Positions 1 through 9,140 of a DNA stretch of 64,000 nt are shown here, piece by piece (the stretch's first letter is position 1; each line of letters opens with the position of its first letter). Origin of the DNA: Hoeflea ulvae (GTDB lineage: Bacteria > Pseudomonadota > Alphaproteobacteria > Rhizobiales > Rhizobiaceae). The stretch lies in the NCBI RefSeq assembly GCF_026619435.1, contig NZ_JAOVZQ010000001.1:3665501-3729500 (forward strand), in the 5' to 3' direction. The translations under genes were made by a program, and so were the position numbers. The notes under the pieces are model-generated. The model worked only from the letters and a program-made list of their open reading frames with translations. It had not been told where the DNA came from and made no database searches.

Positions 1-2546
1 AAGACCTTTGCGACCGTCAGCAGGATCACCGCTGCCGACGCCGCCCGCAGCGGCACCGAGCGGAAGATCAGCCCCAGCGCCAGCACGCAACCGCCCATCA
101 ACAACCACGCCACCGAATAGGACCAGATTTCAGCGTCGGATGTGGTGCGGAAAAATCCGACCTTCTCGCCCTGGAAGCCATGCCGGACCATCAGCGACAC
201 ATAGATGAACAGCAACACCGCGCCGGTCGCGCCATAGCCGATCCGGTACCAGTTCGGCCGCGATGCCGAAGCCAGATAGCCGGTCAGCCCGGCCAGCAGA
301 CCGGGGAGCAGGTAACCGGGCAGCAGCAGATTGAACACCCGTCCTTGGCCGAGCGCGGCGTTGGTGAAGAAGGGATTGAAGGCCACGACCAGGCCAAGCA
401 CCATCGCCAGTATTCCCAAGGCCCCGACGCCAAGCGAGGCCAGCCGGAATACCCCTGCATCGCTGCGGCGCGAGGCCAGTTGAAGACCGATGGAAAAGCC
501 CAGGGCCGCCATCGACTGGGTCGCCATGTCGATCAGGCCGAATGGCGCGCCGACAATGTCGCCACCGGCAATGAAGTGCCGCAGTTCGAGCGCCACGAAC
601 AGGGCTGCCAGAGCCAGGCCGAAGGCGATGACCAGTTCGCCAGGCCGGCGCCCACCGGATCGGCGCAAGGCCAGGCCGCCCCAGACCAGCAAAGCCGCCG
701 GCAGGGCGATGATCACGATCAGCAGGTTGAACAGCGGTGTCGTTCCGATGGCATCGGCGGCAAATGGCGCGTTGAAATAGAGCCCGGCCGATGCCAGCAT
801 CGCCAGAGCCACCGCAAGCCAGCCAAGCGCCGGGACCGGCCGTTTGCCATGGATCTGGCAAGCACCGGCAGCCGTCACCGCAAAGCCGACCGGCATCCAT
901 TGCCGCGTGAGCAGGATGGCAACCGCGAGCCCGGCAAGCGCCACGGCACCCACGGCCAGCCATGCCGGCGCCGGCGCCGACCAGTCGTCCGGCCGGGCAC
1001 GACAGAAGGTCTCGGTCAGCCCAACCATCAGCGCCGCCAGCGCCAGCGCCGCCAGCCCGCTGGCGATATGGGTTTCAAACGGAGCAACCGACAGGTAGAT
1101 CGCCGTCATGGTCAGCACCGCTATGCTCATCGCGGCCAGCGCCAGGCGCCCGGCCATGGCCGGCGCCGTGGCCGCCGCCCGCAGCCCCAGCAACACCGCC
1201 AGCAGGAAAGACGGAACCGCCAGCAGCAGGCTGTTGCGCACAAAGCCGGAAATATCGGCCGCCATTACCCCGTCGCGAAGATCAAGGCCCGAGGTGATCC
1301 CGGCCAGAACCGGGAAATCCAGTTGCAGGGACAACAGCGCCACCACGACCAGCACCGTTGCAAGCGGCGCGACAGGTGACATTGCCGGCCAGATCCCGGC
1401 AGCGGCCACCAGCAGCGCGGCAAGAAGCGATGTCAGCAGCAGCAATACCATCTGGTCGTCCCGGATGAGCGTGCCCAGCACCGCGACCAGCACGACGCAA
1501 AGCGTTGCCCCGATTGCAAGCCGAACCGCCGGACGGTCCTGCAGCGGCGCCGGCCGTTCGGCGCGTCCGGCGACAAGGCTTGCGACATGAACGCCAAACA
1601 GGGCGATCATCAGGACCGAGAGCGTGATCCGCGCCGTGTCGGTATCGACCGTCAACAGCAGCATGGCGAGAATCGTCGAGCCTGCGATGCCGCCGCTCGC
1701 CAGCCAGCGCCAATTGCGGATCCGTGCGACGCCCATCACGGCGGCGGTCACCACCAGGATATGGGCTGCAAACGCCACCGGGCTCGGCTCCTGCGTCGAG
1801 ACCAGCAGCGGAGCGGCATAGGCCCCGACCAGTCCGAGCGCGGCGAGTTTCGGCCCGTGCACTGCGGACAACAGCAGGCTGGCAATGCCCAGCACGGTCA
1901 GCCCGACAAAGGCGATGACCGGACCGACAAAGCCGTAGAGCGCATAGGCCGCATAGATCGTGCCAAAGGCGCCAATCGCCCCGGCGCCGGTGAGAATGCC
2001 CGGGATATCCGCGCTCATCATCGACGGAAGCGCGTCCCGCCGGTCGCGGCGGCGCATGATCTCCCCTGCGCCAAACAGCGCCACCGACATCACTGCACCC
2101 ATCGCTATCCGCGCCCGTGGCCCCAGCAATCCGGCCTCGATCGAATAGCGCGCCAGGAACAGTACACCCAGGGCCACGGCAAGACCGCCCAGCAGCGCCG
2201 ACCAGCGGCCGCCGATCAGGCTCTCCAGATCCATGCTCTTGCGCACGGCCGGTTCCAGTGACGCGGTTGCAGCGGCTTCACCCGGCGCAGGCAGGTCCGT
2301 TGCCGAACCGGCGGATGGTTCGGCTGTCTCGGCACTCGCCGCGGCAGGATCGTCAGCCACCGCCTCCGGCGCGCCGGTCTCTTCCCCTGCGCCCTCGCCC
2401 TCATCCGCCGGTCCCCGGGATCGAAGCTGGTCGAGATCACGGCGCAGCGATGCCAGTTCCGCGCTCAACCTGCGCTGATCAAGCGCAACGGTCCGGACCC
2501 ACAAGCCCAGCGCAATCAGAACAAGGAACCAGAAAATTGAGAACAT
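1..2546 (-). CDS. DUF2339 multi-TM membrane protein, 3' end cut off by window
   Basis: The frame is open from the ATG at 2546 to the window edge, about 848 codons without a stop, so the C-terminus is missing. The protein starts with a membrane helix (MFSIFWFLVLIALGLWV), then a short charged helix that could form a coiled coil (about residues 20-40) and an Ala/Glu/Pro-rich linker (about 45-90). After that come a conserved-looking SLIGGRWSALLGGLAVALG segment and more than twenty hydrophobic helices. This order is typical of the DUF2339 family of large inner-membrane proteins, whose function is unknown. It is divergent from the MFS gene at 2746. The long ORFs inside it on either strand lack membrane-protein character and are shadows. 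Confidence 0.85.
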   Translation of the reverse strand, partial: MFSIFWFLVLIALGLWVRTVALDQRRLSAELASLRRDLDQLRSRGPADEGEGAGEETGAPEAVADDPAAASAETAEPSAGSATDLPAPGEAAATASLEPAVRKSMDLESLIGGRWSALLGGLAVALGVLFLARYSIEAGLLGPRARIAMGAVMSVALFGAGEIMRRRDRRDALPSMMSADIPGILTGAGAIGAFGTIYAAYALYGFVGPVIAFVGLTVLGIASLLLSAVHGPKLAALGLVGAYAAPLLVSTQEPSPVAFAAHILVVTAAVMGVARIRNWRWLASGGIAGSTILAMLLLTVDTDTARITLSVLMIALFGVHVASLVAGRAERPAPLQDRPAVRLAIGATLCVVLVAVLGTLIRDDQMVLLLLTSLLAALLVAAAGIWPAMSPVAPLATVLVVVALLSLQLDFPVLAGITSGLDLRDGVMAADISGFVRNSLLLAVPSFLLAVLLGLRAAATAPAMAGRLALAAMSIAVLTMTAIYLSVAPFETHIASGLAALALAALMVGLTETFCRARPDDWSAPAPAWLAVGAVALAGLAVAILLTRQWMPVGFAVTAAGACQIHGKRPVPALGWLAVALAMLASAGLYFNAPFAADAIGTTPLFNLLIVIIALPAALLVWGGLALRRSGGRRPGELVIAFGLALAALFVALELRHFIAGGDIVGAPFGLIDMATQSMAALGFSIGLQLASRRSDAGVFRLASLGVGALGILAMVLGLVVAFNPFFTNAALGQGRVFNLLLPGYLLPGLLAGLTGYLASASRPNWYRIGYGATGAVLLFIYVSLMVRHGFQGEKVGFFRTTSDAEIWSYSVAWLLMGGCVLALGLIFRSVPLRAASAAVILLTVAKV

Positions 2547-2668
2547 GCTGAAATCCCGAAACAGAATGACCCCGACTATACATGACTGACCCGGCCTACA
2601 ACCATGGTCTGCAGACCGGGCATCACCGTCGGCCTTCGCGGTTAACGGCAGCCAAACATCAAGATCGC

Positions 2669-2687
2669 TGATTGATCGCTTCAATCA
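2669..2687. promoter_or_regulatory. Inverted repeat, probable operator upstream of the MFS gene
   Basis: TGATTGA and TCAATCA are perfect 7-bp arms separated by TCGCT. The site lies about 60 bp before the MFS start in the 199-bp divergent gap. The symmetry and position suggest a repressor site, but no regulator gene adjoins it. It differs from the 14-bp sites of the 36-56 kb island. Confidence 0.4.
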
Positions 2688-2745
2688 AATGCACTTGTCG
2701 AATACGGGAAAACTTTTAAAGTCGCGGCTCACTCTAGGAGTTCCC

Positions 2746-3981
2746 ATGTCCGCATCCCGCCCCGCCGCATCCAGCGCCGCGCTGCCCTGGCTGATCATCA
2801 CTGCCGGATGCGCCATCGCGCTGCTGTCCTTCGGGCCGCGCTCGGCGATGGGCTTCTTCCAGTTGCCCATGCTCGCCGACACCGGCTGGGACCGCACCAC
2901 CTTCGGTCTGGCGATGGCGATCCAGAACCTGTTCTGGGGGCTCGGCCAGCCGTTCTTCGGCGCCATTGCCGACAAGTTCGGAACCTGGAAAGTCCTGGCG
3001 CTGTCCTCGCTGCTTTATTCCGGCGGGCTGTTCATGATGTCGGTCGCGCCAAGCCCGGGCTGGTTCTATATCGGCGGCGGCGTGCTGGTCGGGCTCGGCA
3101 TCGCCTCGGCCTCTTTCGGCATCGTGCTGGCTGCCTTTGCCCGCAATGTCGCGCCCGAACGCCGCTCGATGGCCTTTGGCATCGGCACCGCCGCAGGCTC
3201 GGCCGGCATGTTCGTCTTTGCACCGCTGAGCCAGGGCCTGATCGACGCCTATGGCTGGCAGGAAGCGCTGGTCTGGATGGCGGCGATGATGTTCATCATC
3301 CCGTTCCTGGCAATCCCGCTGCGCGGCAATTCCAGTTCCGGGTCGCAAAAGGACGTCCAGTACAAGCAGTCGATCGGTCAGGCCCTGCGCGAGGCGCTGG
3401 GGCACAAGAGCTATGTCCTGCTGGTGTCGGGCTTCTTCGTCTGCGGCTTCCAGGTGGCCTTCATCACCGCCCATTTCCCGGCCTATCTGGGCGATATCGG
3501 CATCGACAGCTCCTATGCGGTGCTGTCGCTGGCGCTGATCGGATTCTTCAACATCATCGGCTCTCTGGCCTCGGGCTATATCGGCCAGCGCTATTCCAAG
3601 ACCATGTCGCTGGTCTGGATCTATCTCGGCCGCTCGATCGCCGTCACCGCCTTCCTGCTGCTGCCGCAGACCGGCACGTCGGTGGTGATCTTTGCCATCG
3701 TCATGGGCCTGCTGTGGCTGTCGACCGTACCGCCCACCAATGCGCTGGTGGCGATCATGTTCGGCACCCGACATCTGGGCATGCTCGGCGGCGTGGTGTT
3801 CTTCTCCCACCAGGTCGGCTCGTTCCTCGGTGTCTGGCTCGGCGGCTATCTCTACGATATTTTCGGCTCCTACAACCCGGTCTGGTGGCTGGGCGTGGCG
3901 CTGGGCATCTTTGCCGCCATCGTGCATTGGCCGATCAAGGAACAGGCGGTCGACCGCCCGGTGCTGGCGCCGGCCGAATAG
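2746..3981 (+). CDS. MFS transporter, 411 aa
   Basis: This is a major facilitator protein with twelve hydrophobic segments across 411 residues and a central cytoplasmic loop (about residues 196-225). The motif-A-like loop GAIADKFGTWKVL follows TM2. The first half resembles the oxalate/formate and monocarboxylate porter branch (FGPRSAMGFFQLPM, NLFWGLGQPFFG), so a small carboxylate is a plausible but unproven substrate. The ATG at 2746 is chosen because AGGAG lies five bases before it. An in-frame ATG 19 codons upstream lacks a ribosome binding site and would add a non-membrane leader. No linked catabolic enzyme points to the substrate. Confidence 0.85.
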   Translation: MSASRPAASSAALPWLIITAGCAIALLSFGPRSAMGFFQLPMLADTGWDRTTFGLAMAIQNLFWGLGQPFFGAIADKFGTWKVLALSSLLYSGGLFMMSVAPSPGWFYIGGGVLVGLGIASASFGIVLAAFARNVAPERRSMAFGIGTAAGSAGMFVFAPLSQGLIDAYGWQEALVWMAAMMFIIPFLAIPLRGNSSSGSQKDVQYKQSIGQALREALGHKSYVLLVSGFFVCGFQVAFITAHFPAYLGDIGIDSSYAVLSLALIGFFNIIGSLASGYIGQRYSKTMSLVWIYLGRSIAVTAFLLLPQTGTSVVIFAIVMGLLWLSTVPPTNALVAIMFGTRHLGMLGGVVFFSHQVGSFLGVWLGGYLYDIFGSYNPVWWLGVALGIFAAIVHWPIKEQAVDRPVLAPAE

Positions 3982-4041
3982 GCTTCGAGTCTCCCGCGCG
4001 GTTTCAAGCATGTCGTCAACGGTGTGCGCCGCTTGGTGCGC

Positions 4042-4551
4042 TCAGCGCATCAGTTTTTCGATCGGAAAGATCGCGCAGGTTTCGGTGCCATGCGCCAGCA
4101 GCTTGCCGGAACCGTCGCGCAGATAGGCTTCCGAGGTGGCAATCGTCCGGCCGCGGTGAACCACCCGGCCTTCGCAGACCAGCTCGCCCATGCCGGGCAG
4201 GATCGGCCGGGTCAGGTTGAGCTTGAATTCCACCGTGGTGTATCCCTCCCCCGGCGCAAGCGTTGTCATCACCGCGCAGGCAAGGGCTGAATCCATGATC
4301 GTCGCGGCCCAGCCGCCATGGATCGTGCCCAGCGGGTTGAGATGGTCCTGATTGGGTGCGCCGGTAAAGGCGATGGCCCCGTCTTCGACCTTGCTCAGCC
4401 AGAAATTCAGTGTCTTCGCCATCGCCGCACCCGGCAGACGGCCGTCGAGAATGCCCTGCATCACACTCAACCCGCCTTCCCTTGCCACCAGATCGAGCGG
4501 CACGACACCGGTAAACTGGCCATTGACGTGGGCGGAAGCTTTGTCGGTCAT
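4042..4551 (-). CDS. PaaI-family hotdog thioesterase, 169 aa
   Basis: A single hotdog-fold domain with the family motif [20 protein letters not shown] (about residues 71-90). The HGG turn and the following Asp form the acyl-CoA thioesterase active site in PaaI/YbgC relatives. Predicted role: hydrolysis of an acyl- or aryl-CoA thioester in the cytoplasm, substrate unknown. The start overlaps the recO stop by an ATGA, so it is probably the last gene of the lepB-rnc-era-recO operon. Confidence 0.85.
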   Translation of the reverse strand: MTDKASAHVNGQFTGVVPLDLVAREGGLSVMQGILDGRLPGAAMAKTLNFWLSKVEDGAIAFTGAPNQDHLNPLGTIHGGWAATIMDSALACAVMTTLAPGEGYTTVEFKLNLTRPILPGMGELVCEGRVVHRGRTIATSEAYLRDGSGKLLAHGTETCAIFPIEKLMR

Positions 4552-5318
4552 GCAATCGGTTCCTGGATCGGGGAAAGAACGGGCTCTGCCTGCCGCATCG
4601 CCTTCAAAGCCGCGGTGCAGAAACTCTCGCGGCTGATCGGCGGCTCGACCCCGCGCGGCTCAAACACGTGCCGGCCGAGAAAATAGCCGGTCAGCCGCAA
4701 CGCCTGGCCCAGCATGCCGGCATCGCTGCAGGCCATCGACCGGTCGGTGAGAAAGCCCGGCAACGGCAGCAGCCGGTCGGCCCGGGGCGCGCCGGCATCG
4801 GCAGACACCGCGCGGCCGGTTTTCGGCGACACATAGATCAGCCCCGAACGAACCCCGGTCGCCGCACAGGCGCTCAGATCCAGCCCGAAGCCGAGATCCT
4901 CCAGAATGGCAAGCTCGAAGCGGACATAGAGCGCGCCGGCTCGTGCCGGCGTGTCGAGACTGTCGAGAATGATGGCGAAGGCATCATGCAGCCGGGCGTG
5001 GGAATCGCGCTCGGGCAGCAGCCGCAGCAGCGCCGCCATGGCCTGGACCCCGTGCACTCCGATCGCACTTTCCATCAGCCGGCCGGCGCGGCCATTGAGC
5101 AGTTCGACCTGGTATTGCCCCAGATGCTCGTCGAGCCGCGCACGCCAGACCAGATCAACCGAATTTCCGGGCTGCAGCACCGGCTGCAGCCGCTTGGAGC
5201 GGCCGCCGCGCACAATGCCCATATGCCGGCCATGGGCATGCGTCATCACCTCGGCGATGACCGAGGTCTCGCCATGTTTCCTCAGACCGAGGATGATTCC
5301 TTCGTCGCGCCATTCCAT
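4548..5318 (-). CDS. recO: DNA repair protein RecO
   Basis: RecO helps RecR load RecA onto SSB-coated single-stranded DNA in gap repair and anneals complementary strands. The 256-residue length is normal for rhizobial RecO. The N-terminus [19 protein letters not shown] starts the OB fold, followed by [15 protein letters not shown], typical of the family, and a helical C-terminal domain with Cys residues. It starts 18 bp after the era stop on the same strand and overlaps the thioesterase by 4 bp. Era-recO adjacency is a standard alphaproteobacterial arrangement. Confidence 0.95.
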   Translation of the reverse strand: MEWRDEGIILGLRKHGETSVIAEVMTHAHGRHMGIVRGGRSKRLQPVLQPGNSVDLVWRARLDEHLGQYQVELLNGRAGRLMESAIGVHGVQAMAALLRLLPERDSHARLHDAFAIILDSLDTPARAGALYVRFELAILEDLGFGLDLSACAATGVRSGLIYVSPKTGRAVSADAGAPRADRLLPLPGFLTDRSMACSDAGMLGQALRLTGYFLGRHVFEPRGVEPPISRESFCTAALKAMRQAEPVLSPIQEPIA

Positions 5319-5336
5319 GCGGGTGACTTTGACCGC

Positions 5337-6284
5337 TCAGTGCGGAAATTCAAGTCCGATCTCGCGGTAGCGCTCGGGGTCGTTGCCCCAGTTGCTGCGC
5401 ACCTTGACGAACAGGAACAGGTGCGTCTTCTGCTCGAGGATCTCGGCGATCTCCTTGCGCGCGGCCTGGCCGATGGCCTTGATGGTCTCGCCCTTGTGAC
5501 CAAGCACGATCTTCTTCTGGCTGTCGCGCTCGACATAGATCACCTGCTCGATGCGAACGGAGCCATCCTTTTTCTCTTCCCAGCGTTCGGTCTCGACATG
5601 GGAGGCGTAGGGCAGTTCCTGGTGCAGCCGCAGATAGAGTTTTTCGCGGGTGATCTCGGCTGCGAGCTGACGCATCGGCAGGTCCGAAATCTGGTCTTCC
5701 GGATAGTACCAAGGGCCTTCCGGCAGGGTCTTGGCCAGATAGTCGAGCAGGTCCTTGCAGCCCGATCCGTTGAGCGCGGAGATCATGAAGGTCTGGTCGA
5801 ACTTGGCCTTCTCGTGGCAGGCCGCCGTCAACGCCAGCAAAGTGTCGCGCTTGACCTGGTCGATCTTGTTGATCACCAGGATCTTGTTGTGGCGGACATC
5901 GGCAAGCGAATCGAGCAGCGCTTCGGCGTCGCCCCTGATGCCGCGCTCGGCGTCGATCATCACCAGCACCAGATCGCCATCCTTGGCCCCACCCCAGGCC
6001 GATGACACCATCGCCCGGTCAAGCCGCCGCTTGGGCGTAAAAATGCCCGGCGTGTCGATGAAGACGATCTGGGTGCGGTCGTGAATGGCGATGCCGCGGA
6101 CAATGGCCCTTGTCGTCTGCACCTTGTGCGACACGATCGAGACCTTGGCGCCGACAAGCTGGTTCATCAGGGTCGACTTGCCGGCATTGGGCGCGCCGAT
6201 CAGGGCCACGAAACCCGAGCGGGTCGGGCCAAGCGGTTCAGACGGAGCTGCGTCCGTCTCTGGTGTTTCAGGTGTATCAGTCAT
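5337..6284 (-). CDS. era: GTPase Era
   Basis: Era is a ribosome-associated GTPase that binds the 3' end of 16S rRNA during 30S maturation. The G1 P-loop GAPNAGKST lies near residue 30, the G3 motif DTPG follows, and NKID forms the G4 motif. A KH RNA-binding domain with the GHKGETIKAIG loop occupies the last 80 residues. Two adjacent ATGs exist (6287 and 6284). AGGA sits seven bases before the second, which is used here (315 aa). The start lies inside the rnc stop region, so the two genes are translationally coupled. The open frame extends upstream to 6431 but that part is the rnc shadow. Confidence 0.95.
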   Translation of the reverse strand: MTDTPETPETDAAPSEPLGPTRSGFVALIGAPNAGKSTLMNQLVGAKVSIVSHKVQTTRAIVRGIAIHDRTQIVFIDTPGIFTPKRRLDRAMVSSAWGGAKDGDLVLVMIDAERGIRGDAEALLDSLADVRHNKILVINKIDQVKRDTLLALTAACHEKAKFDQTFMISALNGSGCKDLLDYLAKTLPEGPWYYPEDQISDLPMRQLAAEITREKLYLRLHQELPYASHVETERWEEKKDGSVRIEQVIYVERDSQKKIVLGHKGETIKAIGQAARKEIAEILEQKTHLFLFVKVRSNWGNDPERYREIGLEFPH

Positions 6285-7002
6285 CATCTTTTCCTGCGCC
6301 GGGTTGCCAGACGCCTTCACGTTCGAGGAGAGCGGTCGCCGCAACCTGTTCTGCGGCCCGCTTGGAACGGCTTTCGCCGCTGGCAGGCTGGGTTCCGTCA
6401 ACCTGCACATCAACTTTGAAGACCGGATCATGGTCGGGACCCGACCGGTCTGTGACCTTGTAGACCGGCGTCACGCCGAAGCGGGCATGGGCCCATTCCT
6501 GCAATTCGGTCTTGGCATCGCGCCGCGCCGCATCATCGGCCAGCGCACGGCTCTTCCAGTGCTTGTGGATGAAGCTGCGCGCAGCCTCCAGACCGGCATC
6601 GAGATAGATCGCCGCAATCAGCGATTCGACCACATCGGCGCGCACATTGGCCATGCGCTTGTCGGTCATCTTCTTCACATCCGCGCCGGTGCGAATGAAT
6701 TCGTGCAATCCCAGCTCGTCGGCAACCTCGCCGCAGGTCTGGGCGCTGACCAGCTGGTTGAGCCGCACCGACATCTCGCCTTCGCTGGCCTCGCTGAACT
6801 GGTTGAACAGCAGTTCCGCCACGCACAGGCCCAGCACCCTGTCACCGAGAAACTCGAGCCGCTCGTAATTGCCGCCGGCGGGATTGCGCATGCTGGCATG
6901 GGTCAGGGCCCGTTCGAGCCGCACCGGATTGGCAAAGACATGGCCGATCCGGTCCTGGACCCGTGCAACAACCTCCGCCTGTTTTTTGGCCGCCCGTTTC
7001 AT
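6277..7002 (-). CDS. rnc: Ribonuclease III
   Basis: RNase III cuts double-stranded RNA in rRNA precursors and regulatory duplexes. The signature ERLEFLGDRVLGL with catalytic acidic residues lies around residues 43-55. The C-terminal dsRNA-binding domain begins near AKTELQEWAHARFG. The start MKRAAKKQAE at 7002 forms an ATGA overlap with the lepB stop, giving 241 residues, which is the normal size. The upstream in-frame extension to 7056 is antisense to nothing and lacks a ribosome binding site, so it is not used. Confidence 0.95.
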   Translation of the reverse strand: MKRAAKKQAEVVARVQDRIGHVFANPVRLERALTHASMRNPAGGNYERLEFLGDRVLGLCVAELLFNQFSEASEGEMSVRLNQLVSAQTCGEVADELGLHEFIRTGADVKKMTDKRMANVRADVVESLIAAIYLDAGLEAARSFIHKHWKSRALADDAARRDAKTELQEWAHARFGVTPVYKVTDRSGPDHDPVFKVDVQVDGTQPASGESRSKRAAEQVAATALLEREGVWQPGAGKDDD

Positions 7003-7745
7003 CGCTGTGCTGATTTGAAGAACCGGTCGAACCGCAGATCGCTCGGCCAGTTCCACACTTCCAGCGGCGAGGAATCATTGGCGATCGAGAAGAAGATCAC
7101 CGTCGCCCGGCCGATGAAGTTTTCAAGCGGCACGTAACCGACTTCGAATCGGCTGTCCTGCGAATTGTCGCGATTGTCGCCCATCATGAAATAATGGCCT
7201 TCAGGCACCACGAATTCACGGGTGTTGTCGCCCGGCGAATTGGGATTGAGGTCGAGCGTGGTGTAGGTCACGCCATTGGGCAGGGTCTCGCGGTAGACCG
7301 GCACCTCTTCGCCCTGGTTGTAGCGTCCTTCGGGCTCGTAACTGCCCTCCAGCTCGCGCTTGACCGCCTCGCCATTGATGAAGAGGACACCGTCGGTGAC
7401 CTGGATGCGGTCGCCCGGAAGCCCGATGACCCGCTTGATATAGTCGATCTTGGTGTTGCTCGGCAGCCGGAAGACCGCGACATCGCCGCGCTCGGGCTCA
7501 TCGCTCCAGATCCGTCCGGAAAACAGGTCGGGCGAGAACGGCACCGAATATTTTGAATAACCGTAGGAATATTTGGACACGAACAGGTAATCGCCGACCA
7601 GCAGCGTCTCCATCATCGATCCGGACGGGATGCTGAAAGGCTGGAAAAACAGGGTGCGGATGATCACGGCAAGCAGCAGCGCCTGGACGAGCACTTTGAC
7701 GTTTTCCCAAAGTCCGCCCGATTGGTCTTTTTTTGTTTCAGACAC
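6999..7745 (-). CDS. lepB: Signal peptidase I
   Basis: A membrane-bound serine protease that removes signal peptides from exported proteins. The N-terminal helix VLVQALLLAVIIRTLFF is the anchor. The catalytic Ser lies in PSGSMMETLLVGDYLFV (about residue 42), and the general-base Lys in DYIKRVIGLPGD (about residue 108). A later GDNRDNSQDSR box is also diagnostic. Length is 248 residues, as in other rhizobia. It begins 185 bp downstream of acpS and overlaps rnc, forming the acpS-lepB-rnc-era-recO unit. Confidence 0.96.
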   Translation of the reverse strand: MSETKKDQSGGLWENVKVLVQALLLAVIIRTLFFQPFSIPSGSMMETLLVGDYLFVSKYSYGYSKYSVPFSPDLFSGRIWSDEPERGDVAVFRLPSNTKIDYIKRVIGLPGDRIQVTDGVLFINGEAVKRELEGSYEPEGRYNQGEEVPVYRETLPNGVTYTTLDLNPNSPGDNTREFVVPEGHYFMMGDNRDNSQDSRFEVGYVPLENFIGRATVIFFSIANDSSPLEVWNWPSDLRFDRFFKSAQR

Positions 7746-7930
7746 GCGTAAAATTCCTCAGGTGTGGCGCAGATGCGCTTTCTCTAGCTGTTTGCATCGT
7801 TCGCGGCAACACCGCGCGCCGATGTCCGGCCATCCGGGTCGTTTCCCGGCTGGATTGATGCCATTCCGGCGGCTTCGACGCCGATCCCGGCATCCCGGAC
7901 GCGGCGGGCTTGCCCCGCGACGTCCTGCCC

Positions 7931-8332
7931 TCAGACTTGCGGCAATGCCTCGATGATCACAAAGGCCTGCGCCAGCGGATAATCATCGGTTATTGTCAAA
8001 TGAATGGCGCAGACCATGCCTGCCGGCGTCATCTGTTCCAGCCGCTTGGCCGCGCCCCCGCTCAAGCGCATTGTCGGCTTGCCGCCGGGCAGATTGACGA
8101 CGCCCATGTCGCGCCAGAAGACACCCTGCGACAGGCCGGTCCCGAGCGCCTTCGAACAGGCCTCCTTTGCCGCAAAGCGCTTGGCGTAGGACGCCGCACG
8201 CATGGCCCTGCGATCGGATTTGGCCTGCTCCACCTCGGTAAAGCACCGGTTGGTGAAGCGCTCGCCGTGGCGCTCCAGGGTCTTTTCAATCCGTCTGATG
8301 TCAATCAGATCGCTGCCGATCCCGATGATCAC
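7931..8332 (-). CDS. acpS: Holo-[acyl-carrier-protein] synthase, GTG start
   Basis: Transfers 4'-phosphopantetheine from CoA to the serine of acyl carrier protein. The N-terminus [15 protein letters not shown] carries the Mg-binding Asp, and [14 protein letters not shown] carries the second metal ligand Glu. With the GTG at 8332 the protein is 133 residues, the usual size. The GTG is inside a GTGA overlap with the DUF2062 stop. The longer frame to 8536 is only the shadow of DUF2062. Confidence 0.93.
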   Translation of the reverse strand: MIIGIGSDLIDIRRIEKTLERHGERFTNRCFTEVEQAKSDRRAMRAASYAKRFAAKEACSKALGTGLSQGVFWRDMGVVNLPGGKPTMRLSGGAAKRLEQMTPAGMVCAIHLTITDDYPLAQAFVIIEALPQV

Positions 8333-8940
8333 GCGCGTTTCGCCCGGTCTGCCGACCTTTCGGCGCGGGCTGCGGCCATTTCCCGGATCCGGGCCTTGGC
8401 GCGCGCCGCCAGTCGGGATTTGCGGCGGGTCTGGAACACCCGGACGCCCCAATAGGTCAGAATGTAGAAGCCCACGGCGGTGATGACCCCGGGTGGAATC
8501 GCCCCGATCAGCATCGGCTTGATCACCGGATCCCACAACTGGCCGACATCAAGGTGGCGCAGCAGCGCCTGCAGATCAACCTGCTTGTGGTGTGCGCCGG
8601 TGTCGATACCGATCAGCAGATTGCCGATCTTGAGCGTCAGCGCCCAGATGAAGGGAAAGGACAGCGGGTTGCCGAAACCGGTTCCGATTGCCGCGGCCAT
8701 CATGTTGCCGGCCAGCGCATAGGACAGCGCAAAGGCCAGGATGAAATGAAACCCCAGCAACGGTGTCCAGGACGCAAAAACCCCGGCGGCCACACCGGCG
8801 GCAATCGCATGCGGTGTCGCGGTCAGTCGCAGCACCCGCTTGGCGAAATACTGAAACGACCGGCCAAACGACCTCCGTGGCCAGAGCGCGGTGCGCATCC
8901 GGTCAAAAAGTCCCTCTGGTTTTCGACGGCGAAACAACAT
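8329..8940 (-). CDS. DUF2062 membrane protein, 203 aa
   Basis: An inner-membrane protein of unknown function found before acpS in many rhizobia. The family core [23 protein letters not shown], rich in Gly/Ala, lies around residues 42-64, followed by hydrophobic helices with NPLSFPF and a C-terminal Arg/Ala-rich tail. The start [12 protein letters not shown] at 8940 is the usual family start. An in-frame start at 9114 adds 58 residues without similarity to the family. It overlaps acpS by four bases. Confidence 0.88.
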   Translation of the reverse strand: MLFRRRKPEGLFDRMRTALWPRRSFGRSFQYFAKRVLRLTATPHAIAAGVAAGVFASWTPLLGFHFILAFALSYALAGNMMAAAIGTGFGNPLSFPFIWALTLKIGNLLIGIDTGAHHKQVDLQALLRHLDVGQLWDPVIKPMLIGAIPPGVITAVGFYILTYWGVRVFQTRRKSRLAARAKARIREMAAARAERSADRAKRA

Positions 8941-9140
8941 CTGGGTGTCCGTATATAGCTCGGTTTGTGTCAACCCTAAGTCAGCGCAGCAAAAATTCGC
9001 TGCGACAGTCACATATGCGCAATCTCTGGTCCCGAGCTTGCCAGACAACAGCGAAGAACTGGTAAAGACCCGCTCCGCGATCCCGGTCCGGATGCAGCCA
9101 GGCGATCGGTCCACAGCGCTGCGGACCGATCAGCCCCACC

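Noticed and set aside
4668..6005. 445-codon plus-strand ORF across recO and era
   Set aside because: Antisense to two core genes; composition typical of shadow frames.
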